Positions 1 to 6,368 of a DNA stretch of 10,818 nucleotides are shown here, one piece after another. The position numbers and the translations under genes were made by a program. Numbering within the stretch: position 1 is the stretch's first letter; every line of letters starts with the position of its first letter. This DNA comes from Desulfobacterales bacterium. Lineage in GTDB: Bacteria > Desulfobacterota > Desulfobacteria > Desulfobacterales > C00003060. The notes under the pieces were generated by a model. That model was not told the origin of the DNA. It was given only the letters and a program-made list of their open reading frames with translations, and ran no database searches. The DNA is taken from contig JAUWXJ010000067.1 of NCBI GenBank assembly GCA_030616425.1, positions 1-10,818 on the forward strand, read 5' to 3'.

Positions 1-977
1 TGTGTATATCCCGTCCAAAGAGCCGGCTCCAATGGGGTATCACGCTCCCCTTTGATGACAAGTATGTCACTTATGTCTGGTTCGATGCCCTTCTGAACTA
101 TGTCTCTGCCCTTGGATATCCAGACGGTAAGTTATTCAAAAAGTTCTGGCCCAGTGTCTACCACCTCATAGCCAAAGATATTCTTAAACCGCATGCCATT
201 TACTGGCCGATTATCCTGAAAGCAGCAGGCATTCCACTGTATCGACACCTTCATGTCCACGGATATTGGAATATAGACGAAAGTAAGATGTCCAAGAGCC
301 TCGGGAATGTGGTGGAACCGCTTGAACTCAAGAATCATTATGGCACAGACGCCTTTCGGTATTTCTTCATGCGTGAGATGGTTTTTGGCCTTGACTCTAA
401 TTTCAGCGAAGAGGCCTTAACTCGGCGTATTAATTCTGACCTGGCCAATGACCTTGGAAATCTCTTTAGTCGGAGCCTGACCATGGCCCACAAATATTTC
501 AAAGGGATTGTACCAGATGGCGACATGGCTCCGGAAAGCAATCTGGAACTGGACGTAAAATCGGGTGCCTTTAAGGCAGTTCAAGAATATCAAAAAGCTA
601 TGGAAGGCTTTGCCTTCAACAAGGCCCTTGAGGCCGTCTGGCAGTTCATAAACCATATTAACAAATACATAGACAGAACTACCCCGTGGGAACTCGCCAA
701 AAAAGAATCTCAGCGCGATCACTTGCAGATGGCGATTTATAATATCTTGGAAAGTCTTCGGGTCATTGCAGGGCTTCTTTATCCGTTCATGCCGAAGGCT
801 GCCCAGGTTATGCAAGAACACCTGGGTATTACATGGGCAGCCCCTTTTCAAACATTTGAGGATCTCAGCGTTTGGGGAAAGACACAACCCGGGACAAAAC
901 TTTCAAAAACGATTGCACTGTTCCCGAGGATTGAGCAGGAGAAACTGAGACCCAAGGCCCTGGAGACAGCTCAGTGA
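1..977 (+). CDS. metG: Methionyl-tRNA synthetase, C-terminal part (5' end outside window)
   Basis: Class I aminoacyl-tRNA synthetase that charges tRNA-Met with methionine in the cytoplasm. The frame is open from base 3, giving 324 visible residues; any start inside the window (for example the ATG at 288) would be false because the conserved catalytic domain continues upstream. Visible are the YVTYVWFDALLNY segment, the AKDILKPHAIYWP segment and the KMSKS ATP-binding loop at 285-299 followed by LGNVV, then the all-helical anticodon-binding domain (WQFINHINKYIDRTTPWELAK). The HIGH motif and zinc region must lie upstream of the window. The protein stops soon after the anticodon domain (PRIEQEKLRPKALETAQ), so it lacks the C-terminal EMAPII-like tRNA-binding domain found in the longer bacterial form. 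It is probably unrelated in function to the genes downstream. Confidence 0.96.
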   Translation, partial: CISRPKSRLQWGITLPFDDKYVTYVWFDALLNYVSALGYPDGKLFKKFWPSVYHLIAKDILKPHAIYWPIILKAAGIPLYRHLHVHGYWNIDESKMSKSLGNVVEPLELKNHYGTDAFRYFFMREMVFGLDSNFSEEALTRRINSDLANDLGNLFSRSLTMAHKYFKGIVPDGDMAPESNLELDVKSGAFKAVQEYQKAMEGFAFNKALEAVWQFINHINKYIDRTTPWELAKKESQRDHLQMAIYNILESLRVIAGLLYPFMPKAAQVMQEHLGITWAAPFQTFEDLSVWGKTQPGTKLSKTIALFPRIEQEKLRPKALETAQ

Positions 978-1097
978 AGCCTCCCCGCAAGGGCACTTAC
1001 AGATTCGGCCCTATCGAGCCAGGAACGCCTCTCACGTAATCCAGCCCCAGAGAAACCCCTCCATGTAACCTCGTTCCTCCTCGCAATGGCACATCTA

Positions 1098-1136
1098 TTG
1101 AAATTATCTATATTACTACTCGATATATATCGATAT
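1098..1136 (+). promoter_or_regulatory. AT-rich palindromic region, possible promoter/operator of yedE
   Basis: The 257-base gap between metG and yedE turns AT-rich here. It holds a TTGAAA (1098-1103) that could be a -35 box and, 16 bases after it, a perfect 14-bp palindrome TCGATATATATCGA (1120-1133) overlapping a second palindrome ATATCGATAT (1127-1136). The position, about 100 bp before the yedE start, would suit an operator. No -10 box stands out clearly, and the rest of the gap (978-1097) shows neither a clear terminator nor an RNA gene. Functional assignment is inference. Confidence 0.3.
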
Positions 1137-1234
1137 TAAATATTGGACTTTTTCGATTTTGCTAAATAGTATGAAAGGTTGCAGATGGCATCTGGCTTTT
1201 ATTTTATCACGAAAGGAGAGATCTGATAGGGCAG

Positions 1235-2323
1235 ATGAAAAACTTCTTGGGCACTCGGTGGGGTATCATCTCGGTAGGGGGGTTTATCGGTGTGCTTGCT
1301 CCTCTCCTCCAAAAGTTGGGTAACCCCGGCAATATGGGCGTGTGCGTGGCATGCTTTCAAAGGGACATAGCAGGTGCCCTCGGCCTGCATCGTGCAGCGG
1401 TGGTGCAGTACATGCGGCCTGAGATCATTGGATTTGTGCTCGGTTCGCTGATTGCAGCCTATGCCTTCAGGGAGTTCAGGCCGCGTGCGGGTTCTGCCCC
1501 GATTGTGCGCTTTGTACTGGGCGCCTTTGCCATGATCGGGGCCCTGGTCTTTCTGGGATGCCCCTGGCGTGCTATGTTACGTCTTTCTGCCGGCGACTGG
1601 AACGCTATCCTTGGTCTCCTCGGGCTTATCGGTGGCATCTGGGTAGGGACACTGTTTCTTAGAGGCGGCTATAGCCTGAGCCGAAGCGAGAAAACATACA
1701 CATCTGGGGGCTGGCTTATGCCCCTGATCATGCTTGGGTTCCTTATACTCCTGTTTATGTTTCCGCAAATCAAGGGCGAGGCAAAAACTGGAGTTCTTTT
1801 TTACAGCACTAAGGGGCCAGGGGCCATGCATGCGCCCGTGGCGATCTCTCTGATTGTAGGTCTTGCCATCGGGTTCTTGGCGCAGCGTAGTCGATTCTGT
1901 ACCATGGGGGCCATTCGAGACCTGATCTTGTTTCGCATACCCTATCTTTTCTACGGTGTGCTGGCGCTGATTGCCTTCGCTTTTCTGACCAACCTGATCG
2001 TGGGGCAGTTTCATCCAGGATTTGCAAAACAGCCGGTTGCCCATACCGTGCATCTGTGGAATTTCGGCGGAATGGTCCTGGCGGGCCTTGCCTTTTGCCT
2101 GGCCGGTGGCTGCCCTGGCCGACAGTTATTCCTGGCTGGCGAAGGTGACGGTGATGCAGCCATATTTGTACTTGGTATGATTGTTGGCGCAGCCTTCGCC
2201 CACAATTTCGGGCTGGCCAGCTCACCCAAAGGCGTAGGCCCGCACGGTATTGCCGCCATTATTATTGGTCTTCTGGTCTGCTCTTTTATTGGACTGACCA
2301 TGAGACAAGGTAAAGTGAGCTAA
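1235..2323 (+). CDS. yedE: YedE-family (YeeE/YedE) membrane protein, putative selenium transporter
   Basis: Integral membrane protein of 362 residues, related to the thiosulfate channel family YeeE/TsuA and close in pattern to the YedE/FdhT group that co-occurs with selenium metabolism genes. It shows two homologous halves of several hydrophobic helices, each carrying conserved Cys. The first half has GNPGNMGVCVACFQRD with Cys37 and Cys40, then FLGCPWRAM with Cys109. The second half has RSRFCTMGAIRD with Cys222 and LAGGCPGRQLFLAGEGD with Cys293. Thiol relay along the pore is the known mechanism in TsuA; selenium as the substrate is inferred from the downstream TusA-like, DUF3343 and selD genes. 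Start choice is uncertain: a good Shine-Dalgarno AAGGAG lies at 1213-1218, 16 bases from ATG 1235, which is far; an in-frame CTG at 1223 would sit closer. ATG is kept because the family starts near this point. Confidence 0.88.
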   Translation: MKNFLGTRWGIISVGGFIGVLAPLLQKLGNPGNMGVCVACFQRDIAGALGLHRAAVVQYMRPEIIGFVLGSLIAAYAFREFRPRAGSAPIVRFVLGAFAMIGALVFLGCPWRAMLRLSAGDWNAILGLLGLIGGIWVGTLFLRGGYSLSRSEKTYTSGGWLMPLIMLGFLILLFMFPQIKGEAKTGVLFYSTKGPGAMHAPVAISLIVGLAIGFLAQRSRFCTMGAIRDLILFRIPYLFYGVLALIAFAFLTNLIVGQFHPGFAKQPVAHTVHLWNFGGMVLAGLAFCLAGGCPGRQLFLAGEGDGDAAIFVLGMIVGAAFAHNFGLASSPKGVGPHGIAAIIIGLLVCSFIGLTMRQGKVS

Positions 2324-2348
2324 AGTTAGACGTAATTATTAGCAATTC

Positions 2349-2399
2349 AGGAATTGAAGGAATTTTATCTGATTTTAGCTCGTTAATTCCTAAATTCCT
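2349..2399. repeat. Double inverted repeat between yedE and tusA-like gene
   Basis: Two copies of AGGAATT (2349-2355 and 2358-2364) can pair with two copies of AATTCCT (2393-2399 and 2385-2391). This gives two stacked 7-bp stems with a small internal loop and a 20-base terminal loop. There is no T-run after it, so it is not a standard intrinsic terminator; an mRNA stability or processing element is possible. Confidence 0.55.
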
Positions 2400-2402
2400 T
2401 TA

Positions 2403-2432
2403 ACTTTAGGCACTTTAGTTCATTTTAGGCAC
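2403..2432 (+). repeat. ACTTTAGGCACTTTAG motif, copy upstream of tusA-like gene
   Basis: The 16-mer ACTTTAGGCACTTTAG at 2403-2418 is followed by a second TTTAGGCAC at 2424-2432, ending 24 bases before the ATG of the tusA-like gene. The same 16-mer and a second TTTAGGCAC occur again before selD (4301-4367). It may be a short dispersed repeat or a shared control element; the sequence alone does not decide. Confidence 0.6.
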
Positions 2433-2456
2433 TCCATTCTTAACAAGGAAGCTACT

Positions 2457-2675
2457 ATGCCTGAAATAGTCGATGCAAGCGGACTTTCCTGTCCCCAACC
2501 GGTCCTCATGACATCAGATAAAATGAAAGAACTCAAAAAAGGCGAAATCGAGGTTCTGGTGGACACGGACACCTCAAAGGAAAACGTGAGCCGTGCAGCC
2601 GAAAGTCAGGGCTGGGAAGTGGCCGAAGTTACCGAATCAGGCACAGGGTATAGGATCCTGATCAAGAAAGAATAG
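2457..2675 (+). CDS. TusA/YedF-type sulfurtransferase (SirA-like), 72 residues
   Basis: Small cytoplasmic sulfur (or selenium) carrier of the TusA/SirA/YedF family. The hallmark is the N-terminal DASGLSCPQPVL motif with catalytic Cys12 followed by Pro, which carries the persulfide in family members. The second half (VLVDTDTSKENVSRAAESQGW) matches the YedF-like subgroup, and the length of 72 residues is a full single TusA domain. The longer selenium-linked YedF proteins of about 200 residues have an extra C-terminal domain that is absent here. Start ATG 2457 has AAGGA at 2445-2449, 7 bases away. Position between yedE and the DUF3343 gene in a run ending in selD suggests it passes selenium or sulfur from the transporter towards SelD. 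That partner relation is inference. Confidence 0.9.
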   Translation: MPEIVDASGLSCPQPVLMTSDKMKELKKGEIEVLVDTDTSKENVSRAAESQGWEVAEVTESGTGYRILIKKE

Positions 2676-2745
2676 ACAGAAATAAAAACCACCGTTCCAT
2701 CATTCTCCGCCTCAGGCAGACGAAACGAAACGAAGTTGAATTCCT

Positions 2746-3294
2746 TTGGCTTTCAAGATCTTCAAACGCAGAAAAGTCACCACTCCCAAGGGAAAAAGCC
2801 CGGATCGCGGGTTTCTTTCCTTTCACAATACCAGCGAAGTCATCAAGGCTGAATCTCTTCTGAAAGAAAAGGGATGGGAGGTTCGCGTCATGGGGCCCCC
2901 GCCCGAGCTCAGGACCGGCTGCGACCTAGTCATTGAATTTCCCTTAGTTGAACAACTGAATATCTTGAGGGTACTAGAAGAGAACAGTATTACGCCAATG
3001 GAGGCAGTGCCTGTTGACAACCCTCTCCTCAAGCCGGTAGACTTGTTTCAAACTAGGGACTACGGCCGATATCTTATGGTTCGAGCGGCCAACATGAAAC
3101 TCACTATAGACAAAGAGACGCTAAAAATTGTAAACATTTCAGGAGGCGGTTGCCCGGATGTGCCCTACCTGGGGGCAAGCCTTGTCGGAAAAGACATCCG
3201 ACAGGCACCCCCTCCTAAAGAAGTTGGCCACACCCTTTGTGGGTACGCCCTGCAACTCGCCTATGAGGAAATGATGCGCCAATGCTCGCTCTAA
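2746..3294 (+). CDS. DUF3343 protein (putative Se/S carrier-like) with C-terminal Cys-rich extension
   Basis: A 182-residue cytoplasmic protein. Residues about 22-95 resemble DUF3343 (FLSFHNTSEVIKAESLLKEKGW, then PPPELRTGCDLVIEF with Cys59), a small domain often annotated as a putative selenium/sulfur carrier. Residues about 100-182 form a second conserved-looking part with NISGGGCPDVPYLGASLVGK (Cys136) and VGHTLCGYALQLAYEE (Cys165), and Cys180 near the end. Three separated Cys in likely loops fit a thiol or selenol relay, but no such activity is shown. The start is TTG at 2746: an in-frame TGA lies at 2737-2739, no ATG lies between, and the next ATG (2890) would cut the DUF3343 domain. No clear ribosome-binding site is seen. 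The 3' end overlaps the next gene by 13 bp. Confidence 0.8.
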   Translation: MAFKIFKRRKVTTPKGKSPDRGFLSFHNTSEVIKAESLLKEKGWEVRVMGPPPELRTGCDLVIEFPLVEQLNILRVLEENSITPMEAVPVDNPLLKPVDLFQTRDYGRYLMVRAANMKLTIDKETLKIVNISGGGCPDVPYLGASLVGKDIRQAPPPKEVGHTLCGYALQLAYEEMMRQCSL

Positions 3295-4145
3295 TCGGAA
3301 CGATCCCCAAAAAAGACTTTCCGTTGGTTTCGGGAACCGCTGCACTCAATGGCAATTCGGTTTCAATGGACAGCCATTCAATACCGATTAATCGTGGAAC
3401 TCCGGCCCTGGTTGCCGCTGCATCCATGGCCTGTGACGCACTTGGCCTGCCTGCCCCATTCTCCTTTCTTGTGGGAGATATCGGCTTAGGAGATGGCAGC
3501 AGAAAGCTGTATGAGCACCTGAAGGCCCATCTTCCCTCCATGGATGCCAGGGTCATCGCCTTTCATTATCTTCAGCCCGATGTGGACTGGCATAACCAGG
3601 TCTTGTGGGCACTGGAAGAAAAAGGCAATCTCCCAGTGCTCATTGCTGACGCGGGGTACATGTACGTGGCTAAGATGAGCGGATTTGCCGGAACCTATGA
3701 TCTTTTTACCCCGGACATAGGAGAGCTTGCCTTTTTGGCAGATGAGCTGGCGCCCCACCCATTCTACACTCGTGGCTTTATCCTCCATGAAGAAGATAAC
3801 GTCCCCAAGCTGGTGAAAATGGCCTTTGAAGGTAAAAACGCCGCCAGCACACTCTTGATAAAGGGTCCAAAAGATTATATATGTACCAAGGAGGGAATCG
3901 TGGCCACGGTTGATGTCCCCTGTGTGGAGGCCTTAGAGCCGATTGGAGGTACAGGCGATACTCTGAGCGGTGTGGTGGCAGCCCTGACTTATGGCGGCCA
4001 TCCAATGGCAAAGGCGGCGACGATAGCTGCCAAGGTAAATCGCTTAGCGGGCAAGCTTGCCAATCCTACACCAGCTACACAGGTAGCTGAAATTATCAAA
4101 GAGATTCCAAAGGCCCTGGAGACGATCCTGGACGACGTGGAGTAG
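3282..4145 (+). CDS. NnrD-like (NAD(P)HX dehydratase/ribokinase-fold) protein in selenium operon
   Basis: A 287-residue ribokinase-fold protein resembling the C-terminal dehydratase domain of YjeF/NnrD, which repairs hydrated NAD(P)H using ADP or ATP. The diagnostic anion-hole motif is IGGTGDTLSGVVAAL, with Asp226 as the likely base. Earlier family-like segments are TPDIGELAFLAD (NnrD has TPHPGE), LLIKGPKDYICTKEG and the Gly/Ala-rich helix PALVAAASMACDALG. The usual N-terminal epimerase domain (NnrE) is absent. The TPD variant and its place between a DUF3343 gene and selD argue for a specialised role rather than housekeeping repair; it could be a divergent small-molecule kinase. Start ATG 3282 lies inside the end of the DUF3343 gene (ATGCTCGCTCTAA), so translation is probably coupled. 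The function in selenium metabolism is unknown. Confidence 0.75.
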   Translation: MLALIGTIPKKDFPLVSGTAALNGNSVSMDSHSIPINRGTPALVAAASMACDALGLPAPFSFLVGDIGLGDGSRKLYEHLKAHLPSMDARVIAFHYLQPDVDWHNQVLWALEEKGNLPVLIADAGYMYVAKMSGFAGTYDLFTPDIGELAFLADELAPHPFYTRGFILHEEDNVPKLVKMAFEGKNAASTLLIKGPKDYICTKEGIVATVDVPCVEALEPIGGTGDTLSGVVAALTYGGHPMAKAATIAAKVNRLAGKLANPTPATQVAEIIKEIPKALETILDDVE

Positions 4146-4376
4146 GCCCAAGCAAAAATATGCCTTACAACGCGGTACGCTCACGGATGAAAGTGAACCG
4201 AATGCGGATTGCGGGAATGTTTTCCATTCGGCCCGAGCTCATGGCCGAGGGCAAGCCGACAGGCGCAATTACACCACCCAATACTCCTACGCCTGCAGCC
4301 ACTTTAGGCACTTTAGCCGTTCGGCCCAGAGGCTCACGACGGGCTCACTTTATCTCACTTTAGGCACTTACTTTCT
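4146..4376. other. Intergenic stretch before selD, open on both strands, no gene assigned
   Basis: This 231-base gap is GC-rich in its first two thirds. It is open on + from ATG 4160 to 4363 (67 residues, rich in Arg and Pro) and on - for about 59 codons ending near 4157, where it reads GGVIAPVGLPSAMSSGR. Neither reading matches a family I can name, and neither has a strong ribosome-binding site. It may be a gene remnant or chance openness. Its last third carries the TTTAGGCAC motifs listed separately. Confidence 0.35.
4301..4367 (+). repeat. ACTTTAGGCACTTTAG motif, copy upstream of selD
   Basis: The exact 16-mer ACTTTAGGCACTTTAG (4301-4316) also found at 2403-2418 is followed by a second TTTAGGCAC at 4359-4367, ending 9 bases before the selD ATG. 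The AGG inside the second copy is the only ribosome-binding-like sequence before selD. The shared arrangement, one full 16-mer plus one extra TTTAGGCAC, is seen only before these two genes in the window. Confidence 0.6.
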
Positions 4377-5432
4377 ATGCCAAAGGACAATTTTAACTTA
4401 ACCGAAAAAGTCAGGGCCTCAGGCTGAGCAGCCAAACTGAGTCCAGGGGACCTGGAAGAGATAATGAGGGACCTGCCTGTCATCAGCCACCCCAAGCTCC
4501 TTGTGGGCATTGAGACTGCTGATGATGCAGGCGTTTACAAGCTCAGCCCAGAGGTGGCCCTGGTACAAACCCTTGATTTTCTCACGCCTATCGTTGATGA
4601 CCCCTATCATTTTGGCCGCATTGCAGCAGCCAATGCACTGAGCGATGTCTATGCCATGGGAGGCACACCGCTGACGGCCATGAATATCGTCTGTTTCCCT
4701 GTCAACGATATGCCCAACGAGGTCTTAAAAGAGACTTTAAGAGGCGGCCTGGAAAAGCTTCACGAGTCAGGGGCTATTCTGGTGGGTGGACACAGCGTTG
4801 ATGACAAAGAATTTAAGTACGGTCTCGCGGTAACGGGTCTGATCCATCCGGATAAGATTCTTACCAACGATGGTGCACAAGCCGGGGATAAAATTATCCT
4901 GACCAAACCGTTGGGCACTGGAATCATCGCCACGGCCATCAAAGGGAAACAAGCTAGCAAAAAGGCCTTGGACACCATGATCAAGGTCGCCTCGACCCTT
5001 AACAGCAAGGCCTCACAGATCATGCTAAAATACAAAGCCCATGCCTGCACGGACGTGACAGGCTTTGGCCTTGGGGGACACCTTTTGGAGATGGCCAGAG
5101 CTAGTAATGCAGAGATCGCCATACACGCCGAAAGGATTCCAATCATGCCCCAGGCCAAAGAATACGCTTTGACGGGCCTGATCCCGGCTGGCAGTCACGC
5201 GACCAAGCGTTTCTGTGAGAACATGACGGAGATTAACCCTAGGGTAGAAACCGTCCTCATTGACCTCATCTTTGATCCACAGACGTCGGGAGGGCTCGTT
5301 ATCTCCGTCGTACCGGATCAGACCGATGCCTGCCTTAGAGAACTAAAAGACGAAGGTGTCCAGTCAGCAGCTATCATCGGTGAGGTGGTGGGTCCCCATC
5401 CAAAGGGGAAATTGCGAATAAACTACTCATAG
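4377..5432 (+). CDS. selD: Selenide, water dikinase, selenocysteine-containing (Sec17)
   Basis: SelD makes selenophosphate from selenide and ATP, the selenium donor for selenocysteine and selenouridine. The protein is 351 residues, the normal family length, when started at ATG 4377 and when TGA 4425-4427 is read as Sec. The N-terminus reads KVRASGUAAKLSPGDLEEIM: Sec17 and Lys20 fall exactly on the catalytic Cys17 and Lys20 of the E. coli enzyme. Metal-binding Asp residues are visible in ADDAG (Asp49/50), ALSDVYAMGG (Asp90) and CTDVTGFGLGGH (Asp226), followed by the C-terminal AIRS part (FDPQTSGGLVISV). A start at ATG 4464 would remove the catalytic residue and glycine-rich N-terminus. No strong ribosome-binding site precedes 4377. 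It is last in the + strand selenium run and ends 3 bp from the convergent HAD gene. Confidence 0.95.
4425..4456 (+). promoter_or_regulatory. Sec UGA codon with bacterial SECIS-like hairpin
   Basis: The in-frame TGA is at 4425-4427. Downstream, TCCAG (4442-4446) pairs with CTGGA (4452-4456) around the loop GGGAC (4447-4451). The loop starts 19 bases after the UGA and begins with G, which fits the described bacterial SECIS pattern (apical loop 16-37 bases away with a G in its first two positions). The hairpin lies wholly inside the coding sequence, as expected for SelB-dependent recoding in bacteria. Confidence 0.85.
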
Positions 5433-5435
5433 GAT

Positions 5436-5903
5436 TTAGACGCGCAGGGTGGCCTTGATCTTCAGGGGTTCAAGAAGCATATCCAAGGCATCTATAATAC
5501 TTCGAACTACTATATCGGCATCATGAATGGCAGAACATGCGCACCCTTCTGCCTCCATTATGGCAATCCCTATCTTTGCTCTCCTTAACATCAAACGGTC
5601 ATTATTCCCATTGCCAAGGGCAATAACTGTCTCTGGTCCCAGCCTCTTGACAAACTCCTCTTTTTGAATGTCTTCGCTACCCTCTTTCAGTTTTATTATC
5701 TTTACAGGGAGCCCTTTTAGCTCTGATGCTGCGGTTCCAAATGTATCAGCAGTCAAGACATAGATCTCCATAGAACCTGAAATTTGCCTTATGCGCTCAG
5801 AGGTCCCCTCGATCAGCCGCCCGCTTGCTGACAGAGTCCCTGTATAATCCGTAACCATATTCCTTAGCTCAATTGGCCCAAGGCCGGGTATGTCAATATT
5901 CAC
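5436..5903 (-). CDS. Soluble P-type-ATPase-like HAD phosphatase
   Basis: A 155-residue cytoplasmic HAD-superfamily protein resembling the stand-alone phosphorylation domain of P-type ATPases (COG4087 type). The phosphorylation motif is VTDYTGTLS with nucleophile Asp19, where P-type ATPases have DKTGT. Motif II is VLTADTFGTA, and the Mg-binding motif is ALGNGNNDRLML with Asp102, where P-type ATPases have GDGxND. There are no membrane segments or nucleotide-binding insert, so it is likely a small-molecule or protein phosphatase rather than a pump. The start is GTG 5903 with AAGGGGGA at 5909-5916; a nearby ATG is in another frame and stops at once. It is last in the nickel gene run and meets selD end to end, so it could belong functionally to either module. 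The substrate is unknown. Confidence 0.8.
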   Translation of the reverse strand: MNIDIPGLGPIELRNMVTDYTGTLSASGRLIEGTSERIRQISGSMEIYVLTADTFGTAASELKGLPVKIIKLKEGSEDIQKEEFVKRLGPETVIALGNGNNDRLMLRRAKIGIAIMEAEGCACSAIHDADIVVRSIIDALDMLLEPLKIKATLRV

Positions 5904-5988
5904 CCATTTCCCCCTTCTATAGCTTACGCATCATTAACTAGGAGACATTTTTTAAAACCATAACAATGAAATGATGTCAAAGAGAATT

Positions 5989-6240
5989 TCATGATAAAAT
6001 CTTTTCTTTTTTTGTTTCTATCTTCCCATTCATTCTGGTTAGTCTTTCTTGGGTAACGGAAAGATCATTATTGGCCCGCAAAACAACTTCAGAGGCCTTT
6101 CTGATGCTGCTGGCTATTTCAGACAGACCCCGGGATTCCAGCCTTTCTGCCACCTTTAGATATTCACTTGTGTGTTCGCGATTGTGTCTGATCCAGTGAC
6201 CGATCAGAATAACCAACCGCTCTTTTTCACTCCATGGCAT
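5989..6240 (-). CDS. Small His-containing helical protein in nickel/cobalt uptake cluster
   Basis: An 83-residue soluble, mostly helical protein. The core LIGHWIRHNREHTSEYLKVAERL, followed by GLSEIASSIRKASEVVLRANNDL, resembles a small domain (DUF8180-like, from memory) found beside or fused to CbiM-type nickel/cobalt transport components. His residues in HWIRHNREH could bind a metal ion. The start at 6240 is preferred over an upstream in-frame ATG at 6345: an AGGGGG ribosome-binding site sits 6 bases before 6240, and the core similarity begins right after it. It lies 128 bases after nikL on the same strand. No signal peptide or membrane segment is seen, so it is probably cytoplasmic. The function is unknown; a metal-handling role is inference. 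Confidence 0.7.
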   Translation of the reverse strand: MPWSEKERLVILIGHWIRHNREHTSEYLKVAERLESRGLSEIASSIRKASEVVLRANNDLSVTQERLTRMNGKIETKKEKILS

Positions 6241-6295
6241 AACAATCCCCCTGTCTTTCTCTATGAGCCCCAAAAAGGACATCAAGCTTTGTAGC

Positions 6296-6319
6296 CGTCT
6301 TGATGCGAGGATCAAGACG
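6296..6319 (-). repeat. Perfect 9-bp hairpin between nikL and the small His protein gene
   Basis: CGTCTTGAT (6296-6304) and ATCAAGACG (6311-6319) form a perfect 9-bp stem around a 6-base loop. No T-run follows on either strand, so it is not a typical terminator. Its place between two same-strand genes suggests an mRNA processing or stability hairpin. Confidence 0.5.
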
Positions 6320-6368
6320 CCGAAAGAAAGAATCACCGCTGGCAAATTCTTCTAATTACCTGATTCCG

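Noticed and set aside
417..887. 156-residue reading frame on - opposite metG
   Set aside because: It is antisense to a well-conserved synthetase domain and has no recognisable features.
978..1234. tRNA-Sec (selC) or other tRNA before yedE
   Set aside because: No T-loop TTCRA-type sequence with matching arms was found there or in the other gaps.
1577..2053. 158-residue reading frame on - opposite yedE
   Set aside because: The + strand frame has clear membrane helices and conserved Cys motifs; the antisense frame has none and no ribosome-binding site.
4760..5158. 132-residue hydrophobic frame on - opposite selD
   Set aside because: It is fully inside the SelD coding region; the hydrophobic look follows from antisense codon bias.
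4464..5432. selD starting at ATG 4464
   Set aside because: It would lack the catalytic residue 17, Lys20 and the N-terminal loop; the frame continues upstream through a TGA that fits Sec17.
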